64,000 bases of DNA from Rhizobium sp. CB3090 (GTDB taxonomy: Bacteria > Pseudomonadota > Alphaproteobacteria > Rhizobiales > Rhizobiaceae), in NCBI RefSeq assembly GCF_029714285.1, contig NZ_CP121662.1:3627501-3691500 (forward strand), in the 5' to 3' direction. The position numbers were made by a program, and so were the translations under genes. The notes beneath the pieces were generated by a model. It was given only the letters and a program-made list of their open reading frames with translations, did not search any database and was not told the DNA's origin. Numbering within the stretch: position 1 is the first letter of the stretch; each line of letters begins with the position of its first letter. Of this stretch, positions 16,671 to 27,048 are shown one piece after another.

Positions 16671-18272
16671 TTGCTGCAGAAGAACACATATGCCGCGCCG
16701 GCCAGTCAGGCCGCTGCCCTGCGATTGCCTCCGTTGACCGCTGCGTCCGGTGGCCGTGTTCCGCACGCTTCCGTCATTGCCCTTGCATCCATCGTCGCGC
16801 TTCTGAGCCTGGTGCCGCTCGGCTTCATCGTCTGGGTCACGGTCGATACCGGCTGGGGCGAAGTCATTGCGCTCGTTTTCCGCAGCCGCGTCGGCGAGCT
16901 GCTGACCAATACGGTCCTTCTTGAAGCCTGTACCATCCCGCTTTGCATCATGCTTGCCGTTACGCTCGCCTGGCTGACAGAGCGTACGAATATCCCAGGT
17001 GCCCGCATCTGGTCCTGGCTGGCGGTCGCGCCGCTTGCCGTGCCGGCCTTCGTGCACAGCTATGCCTGGGTCAGCTTGTTGCCGGGTATGCGCGGCCTCT
17101 GGAGTGGCGTGCTGGTATCGGTGCTTGCCTATTATCCCTTCCTCTATCTGCCGGTGGCCGCACAACTGCGCCGCCTCGATCCGGCGATCGAGGATGCCGC
17201 CGCCTCGCTCGGCCTTGGCCCCTGGCGCGTCTTCTTCCGGGCGATCCTGCCGCAGCTTCGTCTCGCCATCTGCGGCGGTTCGCTGCTGATAGGCCTGCAT
17301 CTGCTGGCGGAATACGGTCTCTATGTGATGATCCGTTTCGATACTTTTTCGACGGCAATCGTCGATCAGTTCCAATCCGCCTATAACAGCCCGGCCGCCA
17401 ATATGCTGGGCGGCGTTCTCGTCTTCTGCTGCCTGCTGCTGCTCGCCATCGAGGTTTTGGTGCGCGGCAATGAGCGTTACGCGCGTGTCGGTTCCGGTGC
17501 AGCCCGCCCGGCGGACCGCCGCCGTCTCGGCTGGCTCGTCATCCCGGCCACTGCGCTGCCTTTGGCAGCGGCCGTGCTGACGCTCGGCGTGCCGTTCGTG
17601 ACGCTGGCACGCTGGCTCTATCTCGGCGGCGCCGGTATCTGGCGGATGGATACGGTCGGCTCGGCTTTGCTGCAGACGATCGCGCTTGCCGTTGCGGGCG
17701 GCTTGCTGGCCACCATCGCCGCCGCTCCGATGGCCTGGCTCTCTGTGCGCGCGCCGGGCCGGCTGCAGCGTATCCTCGAAGCCTGCCACTATTATGTCGG
17801 CTCGCTGCCGGGCGTCGTTGTGGCGCTGGCGCTGGTGTCGATCACGGTGCGGCTGGTGCTGCCGCTCTATCAGACCTCTGCAACGCTGCTGCTTGCCTAT
17901 GTCCTGCTGTTCCTGCCGCGCGCCATGGTGGGCTTGCGCGCCAGCATCGCCCAGGCCCCGGTCGAGCTTGAACGCGCCGCCATGGCATTGGGACGCACGC
18001 CAAGCCAGGCCGTGCGGCAGATTACGATGCGCCTTGCCGCTCCAGGTTTTGCGGCGAGCGTCGCCCTTGCCGCCCTCGGCATCACCAATGAATTGACGGC
18101 GACGCTGATGCTGTCACCCAACGGCACGGAGACGCTGGCGACGAAATTCTGGTCGCTCACCAGCGAGATCGACTATGTCTCGGCCGCGCCCTACGCCTGC
18201 ATGATGGTAGTGCTGTCGCTGCCGCTCACCCTTCTCCTCTATGCGCAATCCAAGCGGACGGCCGGACAATGA
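16671..18272 (+). CDS. Ferric iron ABC transporter permease, FbpB-like fused dimer
   Basis: The 533-residue inner-membrane protein contains two permease modules with about 12 helices. The first EAA loop reads [20 protein letters not shown] and the second [18 protein letters not shown], both contacting the ATPase. A fused double permease is characteristic of FbpB/AfuB iron importers. No ATG is available at the N-terminus: TTG 16671 with GAAAGG upstream is the best start; a GTG at 16754 is the alternative. It overlaps the ATPase gene by four bases. Confidence 0.87.
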   Translation: MLQKNTYAAPASQAAALRLPPLTAASGGRVPHASVIALASIVALLSLVPLGFIVWVTVDTGWGEVIALVFRSRVGELLTNTVLLEACTIPLCIMLAVTLAWLTERTNIPGARIWSWLAVAPLAVPAFVHSYAWVSLLPGMRGLWSGVLVSVLAYYPFLYLPVAAQLRRLDPAIEDAAASLGLGPWRVFFRAILPQLRLAICGGSLLIGLHLLAEYGLYVMIRFDTFSTAIVDQFQSAYNSPAANMLGGVLVFCCLLLLAIEVLVRGNERYARVGSGAARPADRRRLGWLVIPATALPLAAAVLTLGVPFVTLARWLYLGGAGIWRMDTVGSALLQTIALAVAGGLLATIAAAPMAWLSVRAPGRLQRILEACHYYVGSLPGVVVALALVSITVRLVLPLYQTSATLLLAYVLLFLPRAMVGLRASIAQAPVELERAAMALGRTPSQAVRQITMRLAAPGFAASVALAALGITNELTATLMLSPNGTETLATKFWSLTSEIDYVSAAPYACMMVVLSLPLTLLLYAQSKRTAGQ

Positions 18273-19327
18273 CCTTTCTGGCGATTAAAAACATCGGCAA
18301 GCACTATGGCCCGGTGCACGCGCTTGACAACATCGATCTCACGGTCGCGGCCGGCAGCCGCACCGCCATCGTCGGCCCTTCCGGCTCCGGCAAGACGACG
18401 CTGCTGCGCATCATCGCTGGTTTCGAGAGCCCGGATGTCGGCCAGGTGCTGCTGGAAGGACATTTGCTGGCGGATGGGCCGGCCGTTATACCCGCACACC
18501 GCCGCGGCATCGGCATCGTCTCGCAGGACGGCGCATTGTTTCCGCATTTGAGCGTGGCGGAGAATATCGGCTTCGGCATGGAGCGCGGGCAGGCGAACCG
18601 CGCCGAACAGATCAACGCGCTGATCGACATGGTGGAGCTCGATCGCGGCATGCTCGATCGCCGCCCGCACCAGCTCTCCGGCGGCCAGCAGCAGCGTGTG
18701 GCTCTCGCCCGCGCGCTCGGCCGCAAGCCGAGGCTGATGTTGCTGGACGAACCTTTTTCCGCGCTCGACACGGGCTTGCGCGAAAATATGCGCAAGGCGG
18801 TTGCCCGCGTCCTGCAGAATGCCGGCATCACCACGATCCTGGTGACGCACGATCAGGCGGAAGCGCTCTCCTTCGCCGATCAGGTAGCGGTGTTGCGCGA
18901 GGGGAAATTGGTGCAGGCCGGAACGCCGCAGACGCTCTATCTCAATCCCCGCGACCGCGAGACTGCCACCTTCCTCGGCGATGCCATCCTGCTGTCCGCC
19001 GAACTGGGCGAGGGCTTTGCCGATTGCGCGCTTGGCCGCATCCAGACGGATGCAAACGGCCGCCGCGGGCGGGCGGAAATCATGCTGCGCCCCGAGCAGT
19101 TGCGGTTCACCATGATCGATGGCTCTGCTTCCGATGCCCTATGTACCGGCAATGTCATCGATGTCGAATTCGGCGGTGCCGTCTGCACTGTGACGCTTGC
19201 CCTTGCCAATGCCGAGAGCGCCGCATCGCTTACCATCAAAAGCTCCAGCGTCGGCCTGCCGGAGATCGGCAGCACCGTGCGCGTCAGCGTGCTCGGCAAG
19301 GCGCATGTCTTCGATGCGGTAAGCTGA
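18269..19327 (+). CDS. Ferric iron ABC transporter ATP-binding protein, FbpC-like
   Basis: The 352-residue ATPase has Walker [10 protein letters not shown] at about 35-43, the Q-loop region [12 protein letters not shown], signature [15 protein letters not shown], Walker [13 protein letters not shown] and the switch His in VTHDQAEAL. The C-terminal 110 residues form the TOBE-type regulatory extension seen in FbpC ([10 protein letters not shown]). Start codon overlaps the permease stop (ATGA). It completes the iron importer. A repeat-containing convergent gap follows. Confidence 0.88.
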   Translation: MTFLAIKNIGKHYGPVHALDNIDLTVAAGSRTAIVGPSGSGKTTLLRIIAGFESPDVGQVLLEGHLLADGPAVIPAHRRGIGIVSQDGALFPHLSVAENIGFGMERGQANRAEQINALIDMVELDRGMLDRRPHQLSGGQQQRVALARALGRKPRLMLLDEPFSALDTGLRENMRKAVARVLQNAGITTILVTHDQAEALSFADQVAVLREGKLVQAGTPQTLYLNPRDRETATFLGDAILLSAELGEGFADCALGRIQTDANGRRGRAEIMLRPEQLRFTMIDGSASDALCTGNVIDVEFGGAVCTVTLALANAESAASLTIKSSSVGLPEIGSTVRVSVLGKAHVFDAVS

Positions 19328-19364
19328 TAGCTTTTTCCTGTCGAAACTCGGTCTGGATGAAAAC

Positions 19365-19428
19365 ACCTTCGCCCCAGCGGGGAGAAGGTCGAGCGAAGCT
19401 CGGGTTGAAGGGGCGTTGCACCGTCAGG
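19365..19428. repeat. REP/RIME-like repeat, family A copy 1
   Basis: Contains the hairpin ACCTTCGCCCC-agc-GGGGAGAAGGT and the module GGGGCGTTGCACCGTCAGG shared with other copies at 32618, 37773, 37903 and 46188. It lies between the convergent iron-transporter ATPase and adenine deaminase genes. Confidence 0.75.
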
Positions 19429-19505
19429 ATCACTCTTAACGTTCGGAATGCTCGGAGCTACCGCTCCTCGCGCCCTCCTGAGCTTGTTGAAGGGGCAGGC
19501 TCCCT

Positions 19506-21299
19506 CTACCCGAGGGCGGAAGGCAATACCGGCGTCTCCAACACTCGCCCCGTCACCACATCGGCAATGCCGCGATCCGTCTGGTGCGGTCCGATGTTGC
19601 AAGCGAGCGTCGCGCCGAAGCAGGCTTTGAAGACGAGGTAAGGCGGCCGCCATTTGGTGATTTTCTCCATCGCTTTACGGACGGCGCGGAAGGCGAGGGC
19701 GGTTTCTTCGAGGGGCATTGCGGCCACCAGCCCGGATAGGGGCAGGGGCAGCAGCATGTCGACTTGACCGTTCGACACAACGGCCATCCCGCCGCCGGCA
19801 GCGATGACGGCGTTGGCAGCAACCGTCATATCCCTGACATTGCCGCCGAAAACCGTCAGATTGTGGCTGTCATGCGAGACCGTTGTACAGAAGGCGCCGC
19901 GCCACTCGCCCCAACCGGTGAGAAAGCCGACGCGCGGTCGTCCGTCCGCTTTGCCGTGGCGGTGAGCGATGGCGATCATCGTGGTCCCGGCAGGCGGCAC
20001 GACGAATCCGTCCATGACATCAGCCTCTATCTCGCCCCATTGCGTGAAGCGCGGCTGGTCGATCGTCGCCAGGCGCACACGATTGCCAGCGGCCGGCACA
20101 CCAAAATCGTCTTCGCTGAAAGGCGCGAGTTTGACCGAATTCTGCAGCGGCGTGGTGTCGACATGAGCGATCGTGCCGGTGATCCTGCCAGCCTCGGCAA
20201 CGATCCTGCCGTTGGCGATCACCAGCTTCGCCTTGAAATCCTGAAGGTCCTCAAAAATGGCGATGTCGGCGCGGCGGCCGGCGGCGATCAGGCCGAGATC
20301 GTTGCGGCCGAGCCGCATCGCGGCGTTCAGCGTTGCCGCCCTTAACGCCCATTCGGGCTTCAGCCCGTCGCGCACCAGGCGGCGGACGACATCGTCCAGG
20401 CCACCGTCGAAATGCAGCTCGTCCGGAAAGACATCATCGGTGCAGAGCGTCACCGTCTGCGGCATGAAGCCGAGATTTTTGATGACATCAACGAATTGCT
20501 TGAGCAGGTGGTCATGCGAGCCGCGCAGCTCGATCGTCATGCCGGCGGACAGTTTGGAGAGGAGATCGGCGCCGGATGTCAGCTCATGGTCGGAGGAGAC
20601 ACCGGCCGCCATGAACGCGTTGAGATCGGCGCTTTCCAGTCCCCGGGCATGGCCGCAGACGAGCTTGCCGGATCGCAGCCCGGCATTGACGATCGCACTT
20701 GCGCGCGGGTCGCCGTCGATAACGCCGCGCATGGTCATGACCTCGGCAACACCGGCAATTTCGGGCCAGGCCAGCATGTCGGCCATGGCGGAAGCATCGA
20801 AATCGGCGCCCGCCAGTTCCAGCCCAGGGGCGGAGGGTACACAGGAAGGCGCAAGCGGGATCACGCGGAGCGGCAGCGATCGTGTTGCCTCGATCGCCCA
20901 GCGCACGCCGTCGAGGCCATGTACATTGCCGAACTCATGCGGATCCCAGACGACCGTCGTCACCCCATGCGGCAACACGGCTTCGGCATAGGTCGCCGGC
21001 GTCACCATCGAGCTTTCGATGTGCATGTGCGTATCGATCAGGCCGGGAGAGAGAAAGGCGCCGCTGGCGTCGATCGCGCTGGTGGCGTCCGTTCGGCCGC
21101 CCGGCGCATGGACGCTCGCGATCAGCGCACCGACGATGCCGATATCGGCGGCCCGGATCTGACCGGTCACCATGTCGACCAGACGGCCACCCGCGATCAG
21201 CAGGTCGAAAGGTGCATCGCCGCGGGCAGCAGCGACCGCACGCGCGCGCAGGTCGGGCAAATTGAGATCGGCGGGCTCGCTTGGGGAATGTCGGATCAT
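19506..21299 (-). CDS. ade: Adenine deaminase
   Basis: The 597-residue amidohydrolase converts adenine to hypoxanthine and ammonia. The bacterial Ade pattern is present: LIAGGRLVDMVTG near the start, metal-binding DTHMHIESSM at about 94-103, WDPHEFGNVHG, VCGHARG, SSDHELTS, and the C-terminal domain unique to this family (GGMAVVSNGQ). Length is as expected. It overlaps the nucleoside hydrolase gene by four bases as the last gene of the LacI-led operon, so it would act on adenine released by that hydrolase. Confidence 0.92.
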   Translation of the reverse strand: MIRHSPSEPADLNLPDLRARAVAAARGDAPFDLLIAGGRLVDMVTGQIRAADIGIVGALIASVHAPGGRTDATSAIDASGAFLSPGLIDTHMHIESSMVTPATYAEAVLPHGVTTVVWDPHEFGNVHGLDGVRWAIEATRSLPLRVIPLAPSCVPSAPGLELAGADFDASAMADMLAWPEIAGVAEVMTMRGVIDGDPRASAIVNAGLRSGKLVCGHARGLESADLNAFMAAGVSSDHELTSGADLLSKLSAGMTIELRGSHDHLLKQFVDVIKNLGFMPQTVTLCTDDVFPDELHFDGGLDDVVRRLVRDGLKPEWALRAATLNAAMRLGRNDLGLIAAGRRADIAIFEDLQDFKAKLVIANGRIVAEAGRITGTIAHVDTTPLQNSVKLAPFSEDDFGVPAAGNRVRLATIDQPRFTQWGEIEADVMDGFVVPPAGTTMIAIAHRHGKADGRPRVGFLTGWGEWRGAFCTTVSHDSHNLTVFGGNVRDMTVAANAVIAAGGGMAVVSNGQVDMLLPLPLSGLVAAMPLEETALAFRAVRKAMEKITKWRPPYLVFKACFGATLACNIGPHQTDRGIADVVTGRVLETPVLPSALG

Positions 21300-22219
21300 C
21301 GGCGTGCCTCGTTGATCAATGCACCGAAAATGATGGCGCGCGCCATGTCGGCGTCGATCTCGGCTGCAAAATGGGCATTGAACTCCGCATGTGACGCGCG
21401 CGTCTCGACGACGGTGCGCCCGCGGGTGTGCCGCCCCTGCAGCTCGACATCGATCCGGGCATGCTGAAGTGTGACTATCTCGGGGGCGATGAAGATGGCG
21501 GCAGCGGTCGGATCATAGATCGCCATGGCGGGACGGCCGCGGCTGATCCCGATGTTGACGTAGCCGCCCAGGAGATCGCCAAGCAGTTCGGCGTTTTTAC
21601 CGGCAGCCTGGCGCACAAGGTCGACATCGTCAGGCCGCGCCAGTACCTTGCGGCAGATATCGAGATCGATCATTCGCAGCGGCAGGTGATGGGTAAGCAC
21701 GATGGCAAGCGCCTCCGGATCGGCATAGGCATTGAATTCGGCGGAGGCTGTATGGTTGCCGGAGGTCAGGCCGCCGCCCATCCAGGTGAGCTCGTCGATG
21801 CGGGCGGCAAGATCGGGCCGGGCCAGCGCCAACGCAGCGATATTGGTGAGCGGCCCGAGCGCCAGGATGCGCTTCGGCTCTGCGTCGCGCTCCAGCCAGT
21901 CGCAGAGGGCGGTAAAGGCATCGCTTGCCGGCAATTCATTTGCTGGCGGCAGGCTCTTGCCCATGGTTGGCATGCCGCTTTGCCCGAGAACGCGCTGCGC
22001 CGTTTCCAGCTTGCAAAGCACCGGCAATTTGCGGCCCGTGTAGATGGGAAATTCCCAGCCGAAAGCCGCGGCGGCACTGGCGGCGTTGTGGCGCACCTGC
22101 GCAAGCGGCACATTGCCGCTTACCAGCGAAACGCCGTCGATCGTCAGGCTCGAATGCGCCACCACCAGAATGGCGGCGATATCGTCGAACCCCATATCGG
22201 TATCGATCCATATTCCCAT
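21296..22219 (-). CDS. Inosine/uridine-preferring-type nucleoside hydrolase
   Basis: The 307-residue protein starts with the calcium-binding signature IDTDMGFDD at residues 5-13 (usual DTDxGxDD). Other family features are LALGPLTNIAALAL, WMGGG and the EFNAYADPEA segment with the late Asp ligand. It cleaves the N-glycosidic bond of ribonucleosides to base and ribose. Being four bases upstream-overlapping with ade and downstream of an importer, the likely substrate is adenosine or another purine nucleoside; that is inferred from context. Confidence 0.87.
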   Translation of the reverse strand: MGIWIDTDMGFDDIAAILVVAHSSLTIDGVSLVSGNVPLAQVRHNAASAAAAFGWEFPIYTGRKLPVLCKLETAQRVLGQSGMPTMGKSLPPANELPASDAFTALCDWLERDAEPKRILALGPLTNIAALALARPDLAARIDELTWMGGGLTSGNHTASAEFNAYADPEALAIVLTHHLPLRMIDLDICRKVLARPDDVDLVRQAAGKNAELLGDLLGGYVNIGISRGRPAMAIYDPTAAAIFIAPEIVTLQHARIDVELQGRHTRGRTVVETRASHAEFNAHFAAEIDADMARAIIFGALINEARR

Positions 22220-22223
22220 GGCC

Positions 22224-23252
22224 CTATCCGTGTTTTGCCAGCGATGCTGCGGCTGCGACCGGCAGGTCGAAGGCGAGCTCGCTGCCCATGGCGTGAACGG
22301 CCGCGGCCGCGTCCACTTCGGCTCTGATCGGCCCGAGCGGCGTGTCGAGCAGATATTCGCGGCTGTCGCCGGCGAAAGACGTGCCGCGCACGGTACCCCG
22401 AAAAGGACCTGAACCCAGGGTCACCGCGCGCGGCCGCCAGGCCATGCCCGCCGCAGACGAGGGCGCAGGGGATGAAAGCGTAACGGCGCCGTTCGCCGTC
22501 TTCAGCCTGCCATTCTCCAGCGCAAAGACATTCTCGAAGCCGACGAAATCGGCAACGAAGGCCGAAATCGGCCTGTTGTAGATATCCTCCGGTGTGCCGA
22601 TCTGCTCGATGCCGCCGTTCACCATGACGACGATGCGGTCCGCCAGCGCCAGCGCCTCCACCTGATCATGGGTGACGAAGATCATCGTTACGCCGGTTTC
22701 CTTCTGCACCCGTTGCAGCTCGGTACGCATTTCCAGGCGCAGGCGGGCGTCGAGGTTCGACAGTGGTTCGTCGAGCAGCAACACCTTCGGCTCCATCACC
22801 ATCGATCGCGCCAGCGCCACGCGCTGCTGCTGGCCGCCGGACAATTCGCCGGGCTTACGGCTGGAGAAGCTGGCGAGACCCACCGATTTCAGGCCGGTAC
22901 CCACACGGGTATCGAGATCATGGCCTCGCATACCCTTGAGACGTAGGCCGAAGGCGACGTTTTCATAGACGGTGAGGTGCGGAAACAGCGCGTAGGATTG
23001 GAAGACGAGGCCGACGGCACGCTTGTTGGCGGAAACGCGGGTAATGTCGGCGCCATCGAGCCAGATCTTGCCGGATGCTGGCGCGAGCAGTCCGGCAATC
23101 GCCCGCATCGTCGTCGTCTTGCCGCAGCCGGAGGGCCCGAGCAGGGCCACAAGCTCGCCTTTGCCGATCGACAGATCGAGGTCCTTGACCGCGACCGTAT
23201 CGCCATAGGCGAGCGTCAGTCTGTCCAACGTAAGGTAGGAGGGGTCAGACAT
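22224..23252 (-). CDS. ABC transporter ATP-binding protein, PotA/CysA-type
   Basis: The 342-residue ATPase from ATG 23252 has Walker A GPSGCGKTT, FQSYALFPHLTVYENVAFGL, signature [15 protein letters not shown], Walker B VLLLDEPLSNLDARLR and VTHDQVEAL. The C-terminal TOBE domain (about 240-342) is typical of polyamine, iron or sulfate importers. A longer in-frame start at 23312 is not needed, since MSDPSYLTLDRLTL is a normal beginning. It overlaps the end of the second permease gene by eight bases and energises the importer of this operon. Confidence 0.87.
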   Translation of the reverse strand: MSDPSYLTLDRLTLAYGDTVAVKDLDLSIGKGELVALLGPSGCGKTTTMRAIAGLLAPASGKIWLDGADITRVSANKRAVGLVFQSYALFPHLTVYENVAFGLRLKGMRGHDLDTRVGTGLKSVGLASFSSRKPGELSGGQQQRVALARSMVMEPKVLLLDEPLSNLDARLRLEMRTELQRVQKETGVTMIFVTHDQVEALALADRIVVMVNGGIEQIGTPEDIYNRPISAFVADFVGFENVFALENGRLKTANGAVTLSSPAPSSAAGMAWRPRAVTLGSGPFRGTVRGTSFAGDSREYLLDTPLGPIRAEVDAAAAVHAMGSELAFDLPVAAAASLAKHG

Positions 23253-24024
23253 AGCGCGAAAATCCCAAGAAACGTTCGGCAAGGAAGACGATGCCGATGG
23301 AGAGGAAGGCAAGCAGCGCCGATAATGCCGCGACGGAAGGATCGTAGGTCGTTTCCATATAGCCGAGCATGTCGATCGGCAGCGTCTGTACGCCCGGCCT
23401 GGCGAGAAACAGCGATACCGGTACCTGATTGAAGCTGGTGACGAAGCCGAGGATGAAGGCGGCGAGCACGCCGCTGCGAATATTCGGCAGCACCACGCGG
23501 AAAAATGCGCCGAGCCGCGACGAACCGAGGAGAACCGCCGCTTCTTCCATATCGGAGCGCAGATTGTTGAGGCTGGCCGAGACTACGCGGACGGCATAGG
23601 GAAGCACCAGTGCCGTATGCGCGAAGAATAGCGCCAGCGTGATGTCGAAGGAGAAAGGCACGACGAGATAGCGCAGGATCGCCAGGCCGACGACGATGCC
23701 CGGCACGATGATCGGCAGGGAAACCATCGTGCGGACCGTCTCGCTGCCGGGCAATCTATAGCGCGACAGCGCGTAAGCCGCCGGAACGCCGAGGATCAGC
23801 GCGAAGAGCGTGCCGCCGATCGCCAGAAACATCGACATGGCGAAGCTTTCGCGGAAGCTGTCGATGGTGAAGACCTTTGCCACCCAGCGCAGCGACAGGC
23901 CCTGCGGCGGAAAGGCCAGCGTCTCGCCGCCGGACAGCGACGCCGCGACGATGATGACGAAAGGGCCGATCAGGAAGACCAGCAGCAGGAAAAGGACGAG
24001 CGGAGAAAATAGGCGGCGCATCAT
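23245..24024 (-). CDS. ABC transporter permease, PotC-type
   Basis: The 259-residue inner-membrane protein has about six helices and the EAA-like loop MEEAAVLLGSSRLGAFFRVV at about 175-195. It forms the permease with the product of the preceding gene; the pair resembles PotB/PotC polyamine permeases in size and order. Start overlaps the stop of the first permease (ATGA at 24021-24024). Confidence 0.85.
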   Translation of the reverse strand: MMRRLFSPLVLFLLLVFLIGPFVIIVAASLSGGETLAFPPQGLSLRWVAKVFTIDSFRESFAMSMFLAIGGTLFALILGVPAAYALSRYRLPGSETVRTMVSLPIIVPGIVVGLAILRYLVVPFSFDITLALFFAHTALVLPYAVRVVSASLNNLRSDMEEAAVLLGSSRLGAFFRVVLPNIRSGVLAAFILGFVTSFNQVPVSLFLARPGVQTLPIDMLGYMETTYDPSVAALSALLAFLSIGIVFLAERFLGFSRYV

Positions 24025-24851
24025 GCCTGGCTCCTCGCGGTCGCGAGCCGCTTCAGCACCAGATTGGCGCCGAAACTCATGACGATGAGGATGAAGGCGA
24101 TGACGCTGGCCGAAATAAAGTCGTTGGAAACCGAGATGCGCTGATAGAGCAGCGTTTCCAGCATCAGCACTTTCGAGCCGCCGAGAATGGCCGGCGTAAT
24201 ATAGGCCGTCAGCGAGCCGGTGAAGACCAGCGTGCCGCCGATCACCAATCCCTCGCGTGTTAGCGGCAGCACCACTTTCCAGAACACCTGGAACCAGTTG
24301 GCGCCAAGGACCCGGGCGGCAGGAACGGCATCTTTCGGCATGTTCTCAAGCGCGCTGATCAGCGACAGGATCATCAACGGCAGGAAGAGCTGCAGAAGGC
24401 CGATGAAGACAGCGGTCTCGCTGAATAGCAGGCGCAGCGGCTCGTCGCTCAAGCCGAGGCCCAGAACGGCACGGTTCACGATGCCGGTGCGCCCGAGAAT
24501 GACGATCCAGGCATAGGTTCGCGCCACAGGCGAGATCATCAGCGGTAGGATAACGAGACCCACCAGGCGGCCCTTGCCCTTCGGCGGCAAGTTGACGATG
24601 GCGAAGGCGCTGGCATAACCGATGACGGCGGAAACGGCAGTAACCTCGACGCCAAGCCGGAGGGTGCGCAATAAGACCGTCTGGTTCAATGCCTCCGAAA
24701 AGAAGCCGATATAGGCCGAAAGAGTCCAACCGCTGGAGGCGGTGTGAAAGCCCTCCGAGAGCAGGATGATCACCGGGGCCAGGAAGACCACTGCGACGAA
24801 GACTGCCGCAGGCAGGGCAAGCGCCAGAGCTTCGGTCCTATTGTGGAACAT
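24021..24851 (-). CDS. ABC transporter permease, PotB-type
   Basis: The 276-residue inner-membrane protein starts MFHNRTEALALALPAAVF and has six predicted helices; the EAA-like loop is DAVPAARVLGANWFQVFWKV. It is the first permease subunit of the LacI-controlled importer. It follows the binding-protein gene after 74 bases. Confidence 0.85.
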   Translation of the reverse strand: MFHNRTEALALALPAAVFVAVVFLAPVIILLSEGFHTASSGWTLSAYIGFFSEALNQTVLLRTLRLGVEVTAVSAVIGYASAFAIVNLPPKGKGRLVGLVILPLMISPVARTYAWIVILGRTGIVNRAVLGLGLSDEPLRLLFSETAVFIGLLQLFLPLMILSLISALENMPKDAVPAARVLGANWFQVFWKVVLPLTREGLVIGGTLVFTGSLTAYITPAILGGSKVLMLETLLYQRISVSNDFISASVIAFILIVMSFGANLVLKRLATARSQA

Positions 24852-24925
24852 TAAGGCTGACCTTCATGAAAATGGAAAAGGTGGATATCCGGATGCGGCA
24901 TTCGGGATATCGTCTCGATATGGCT

Positions 24926-25948
24926 TTATTGGCCAACCTTGTCATTCCATTCCTTGACCCAGCTATCGCGCTGGTCGAGGGCGACCGCGGAGGGGATCAG
25001 CTTCAGGCTTTTTGCCGTGTCTTCGCCGTAAGTCAGGTTTTTGGCGACATCGTCGGGCAGCTTCACATCCTTGTTCGCCGGGCTGTCGATGAGCTTCGCG
25101 GCAAGCGCCGTCTGCACCTCCGTCGAGATCCAGAAGTCCATGAACTGCAAAGCGAGGTCCTGGTTCTTCGAGCCCTTGGTGATGACCATGACGTTCATTC
25201 CGCCGGTCTGGCCCTCCTTCGGCATTGCCCAGGCGACGGGTGTGTCGAGCTTGGTGAAGCCCGCCCAGGAGAAGCGGCCGACCGGCGCGGCCCAGATTTC
25301 CTCCTGCTGCATCAATTGCACGAGCTGCGAGGATTTTTCGTAGAAGGTGACGATATCGCTCTTGTGTTCGCCGACAGCGGCGATCGGGGCAGCGAGGTCA
25401 GGCGTATTCTTGCCAAGCGCAAGGCCCAGCATATAGAGCGCCGGCGGACCCTGATTGGTGGTAATGTTCGGCCATGCAACATGACCGACATAGTCCGGCT
25501 TCAGAAGATCGGCCCAGGAATCGATCTTCATCTTGTCCGCCCGATAGGCGATCGAGGTGGCATAGAACGTATAGCCGACGCTCATGCCGTCGCCGTTCGG
25601 GTCTTTGGCGACGTCGTAGAGTTTGTTGAAGTTGCTGAGCTTCGACGTGTCGATCTTGTCGATCAGGCCGGCGCGGGAGGCCTGCAGCGCGTCCGCCATG
25701 GAGACGGCTGCCATGTCGACGACCGGACTGGCCTTGTTTTCTTGCATCTTCGCCAGGCGCTCGACGCTGTTGCCGGTTTCGACCACCAGCTTGCAACCGC
25801 ATTTGGCTTCGAAAGGATCGTAGACGAGCTTCTTGTAGTCGTCCTGGGCGAAGCCATAGACCGAAATGGTGAGCGTTCGTTCCTGTGCCTGTGCGCCGAG
25901 CGATGAAAGGGCAAACAAGGTGACCGAAGCCAGGAGCAATCGTTTCAT
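24926..25948 (-). CDS. Extracellular solute-binding protein, PotD-like
   Basis: The 340-residue protein has a signal peptide of about 21 residues (ending LGAQA) and a family 1-type binding fold: ERTLTISVYGFAQDDYKKLV, KLVVETGNSVERLAKM and MNVMVITKGSKNQDLALQF. Such proteins usually bind polyamines or thiamine-like cations. Here the operon encodes nucleoside hydrolase and adenine deaminase, so a purine nucleoside ligand is more likely; that is inference. The start overlaps the LacI gene stop (25945-25948), so regulator and binding protein are translationally linked. Confidence 0.85.
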   Translation of the reverse strand: MKRLLLASVTLFALSSLGAQAQERTLTISVYGFAQDDYKKLVYDPFEAKCGCKLVVETGNSVERLAKMQENKASPVVDMAAVSMADALQASRAGLIDKIDTSKLSNFNKLYDVAKDPNGDGMSVGYTFYATSIAYRADKMKIDSWADLLKPDYVGHVAWPNITTNQGPPALYMLGLALGKNTPDLAAPIAAVGEHKSDIVTFYEKSSQLVQLMQQEEIWAAPVGRFSWAGFTKLDTPVAWAMPKEGQTGGMNVMVITKGSKNQDLALQFMDFWISTEVQTALAAKLIDSPANKDVKLPDDVAKNLTYGEDTAKSLKLIPSAVALDQRDSWVKEWNDKVGQ

Positions 25949-27024
25949 GTCAGGAGTTCCCCCGCTGAAAGGTTCGTTTTTGCCAACCCGAGCGGGCCGG
26001 TGGATTGACGGACGATAAGCTGCATCGGCACCCGGGATTTCTCCGCAATGACGAGCCGGCTGCCGGACAATGGCTCGTCCACAGACCCCTTCTTGATCCG
26101 TCCGCCATTTTGGATAGCGCTGACCAGTGCGGTGATGGCGATCTCGGCAATCGCCGTTATATCCATGCGTATTGTGGTGAGCGCAGGGGTTACGACCGGC
26201 GACCAGATGAGATCGTCGAAGCCGGTGACGCTCGCGCTGTCCGGTACGGCGATGCCGGCCCGTTGCAATTCGGTGAGCGCGCGCAGGGCATGCAGGTCGG
26301 AAACGGCGGCAAAGGCCGTAAAGCCCTGCTGCACCTTGTCCGCCAATCCCAGCAGACAGCCGGGTCCGTCCCGCTCCTCCAGCCTTTCGATCCAGAGAAC
26401 CTCGGTCTTTATGTCCGCGTCGAGGGCGGATTTGAAGCCGTCGATGCGATCGTTCTGCACGCTTGAGGCGCTGCTGGCGCCGATCAGCAGGATCTTGCGA
26501 TGTCCTAGATTGCGCAGATGCCTGGCGATTTCGCGACCGCCCTGCCAGTGGTCGGCGGAAACGGTGTTGCCCGGCGTCGAGGGCGTGTCGATGACGGCCA
26601 CGGGACAGTCGGCATCGGCGATGCGCGTGCCACGCCGCGGCACGATCACCATGCCGTCGACACCGCGCTCCACCAGCCGGTGAATAGCCTCCGTCTGCAT
26701 GTCGACGTCACCGCGCGAATCGGCAATCAGCACACCATAGCCGGCGACGGCGGCAGCATGTTCGATTGCCTGGGCGATCTGCGGGAAAAGCGGATTGGAG
26801 ATATCGGGCAGAACCAGGCCAAGAACGCCGCTGTGCCCGGTCCTCAGCGCACGGCCCGCCTGGCTCGGTATATAACCCAGCTCCGCCGCTGTGGCGCGGA
26901 TGCGCTCTACCAGTTCAGCCGAGACCCGCCCCTTGCCGGAAAGGGCATTGGATACCGTGGCAACGGAGACACCGAGCGAGGCGGCGATCCTGCTGAGATT
27001 GGGGCCGGGGCGCGCGGTTGCCAT
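25945..27024 (-). CDS. LacI family transcriptional regulator
   Basis: The 359-residue repressor has the LacI HTH at about 8-32 (LSRIAASLGVSVATVSNALS, then hinge-helix region GRVSAELVERI) and a periplasmic-binding-type effector domain (VLGLVLPDISNPLFPQIAQ, VDGMVIVPRRGT, ASVTGFDDLIWSPVVTPALT). It is first in a seven-gene minus-strand operon and sits 25 bases downstream of a 20-base palindrome that is a good LacI operator, so it probably autoregulates the transporter and purine genes. The effector is presumably a purine or nucleoside. Confidence 0.9.
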   Translation of the reverse strand: MATARPGPNLSRIAASLGVSVATVSNALSGKGRVSAELVERIRATAAELGYIPSQAGRALRTGHSGVLGLVLPDISNPLFPQIAQAIEHAAAVAGYGVLIADSRGDVDMQTEAIHRLVERGVDGMVIVPRRGTRIADADCPVAVIDTPSTPGNTVSADHWQGGREIARHLRNLGHRKILLIGASSASSVQNDRIDGFKSALDADIKTEVLWIERLEERDGPGCLLGLADKVQQGFTAFAAVSDLHALRALTELQRAGIAVPDSASVTGFDDLIWSPVVTPALTTIRMDITAIAEIAITALVSAIQNGGRIKKGSVDEPLSGSRLVIAEKSRVPMQLIVRQSTGPLGLAKTNLSAGELLT

Positions 27025-27048
27025 CTAGTCTTGCTCTGAATAAATGAA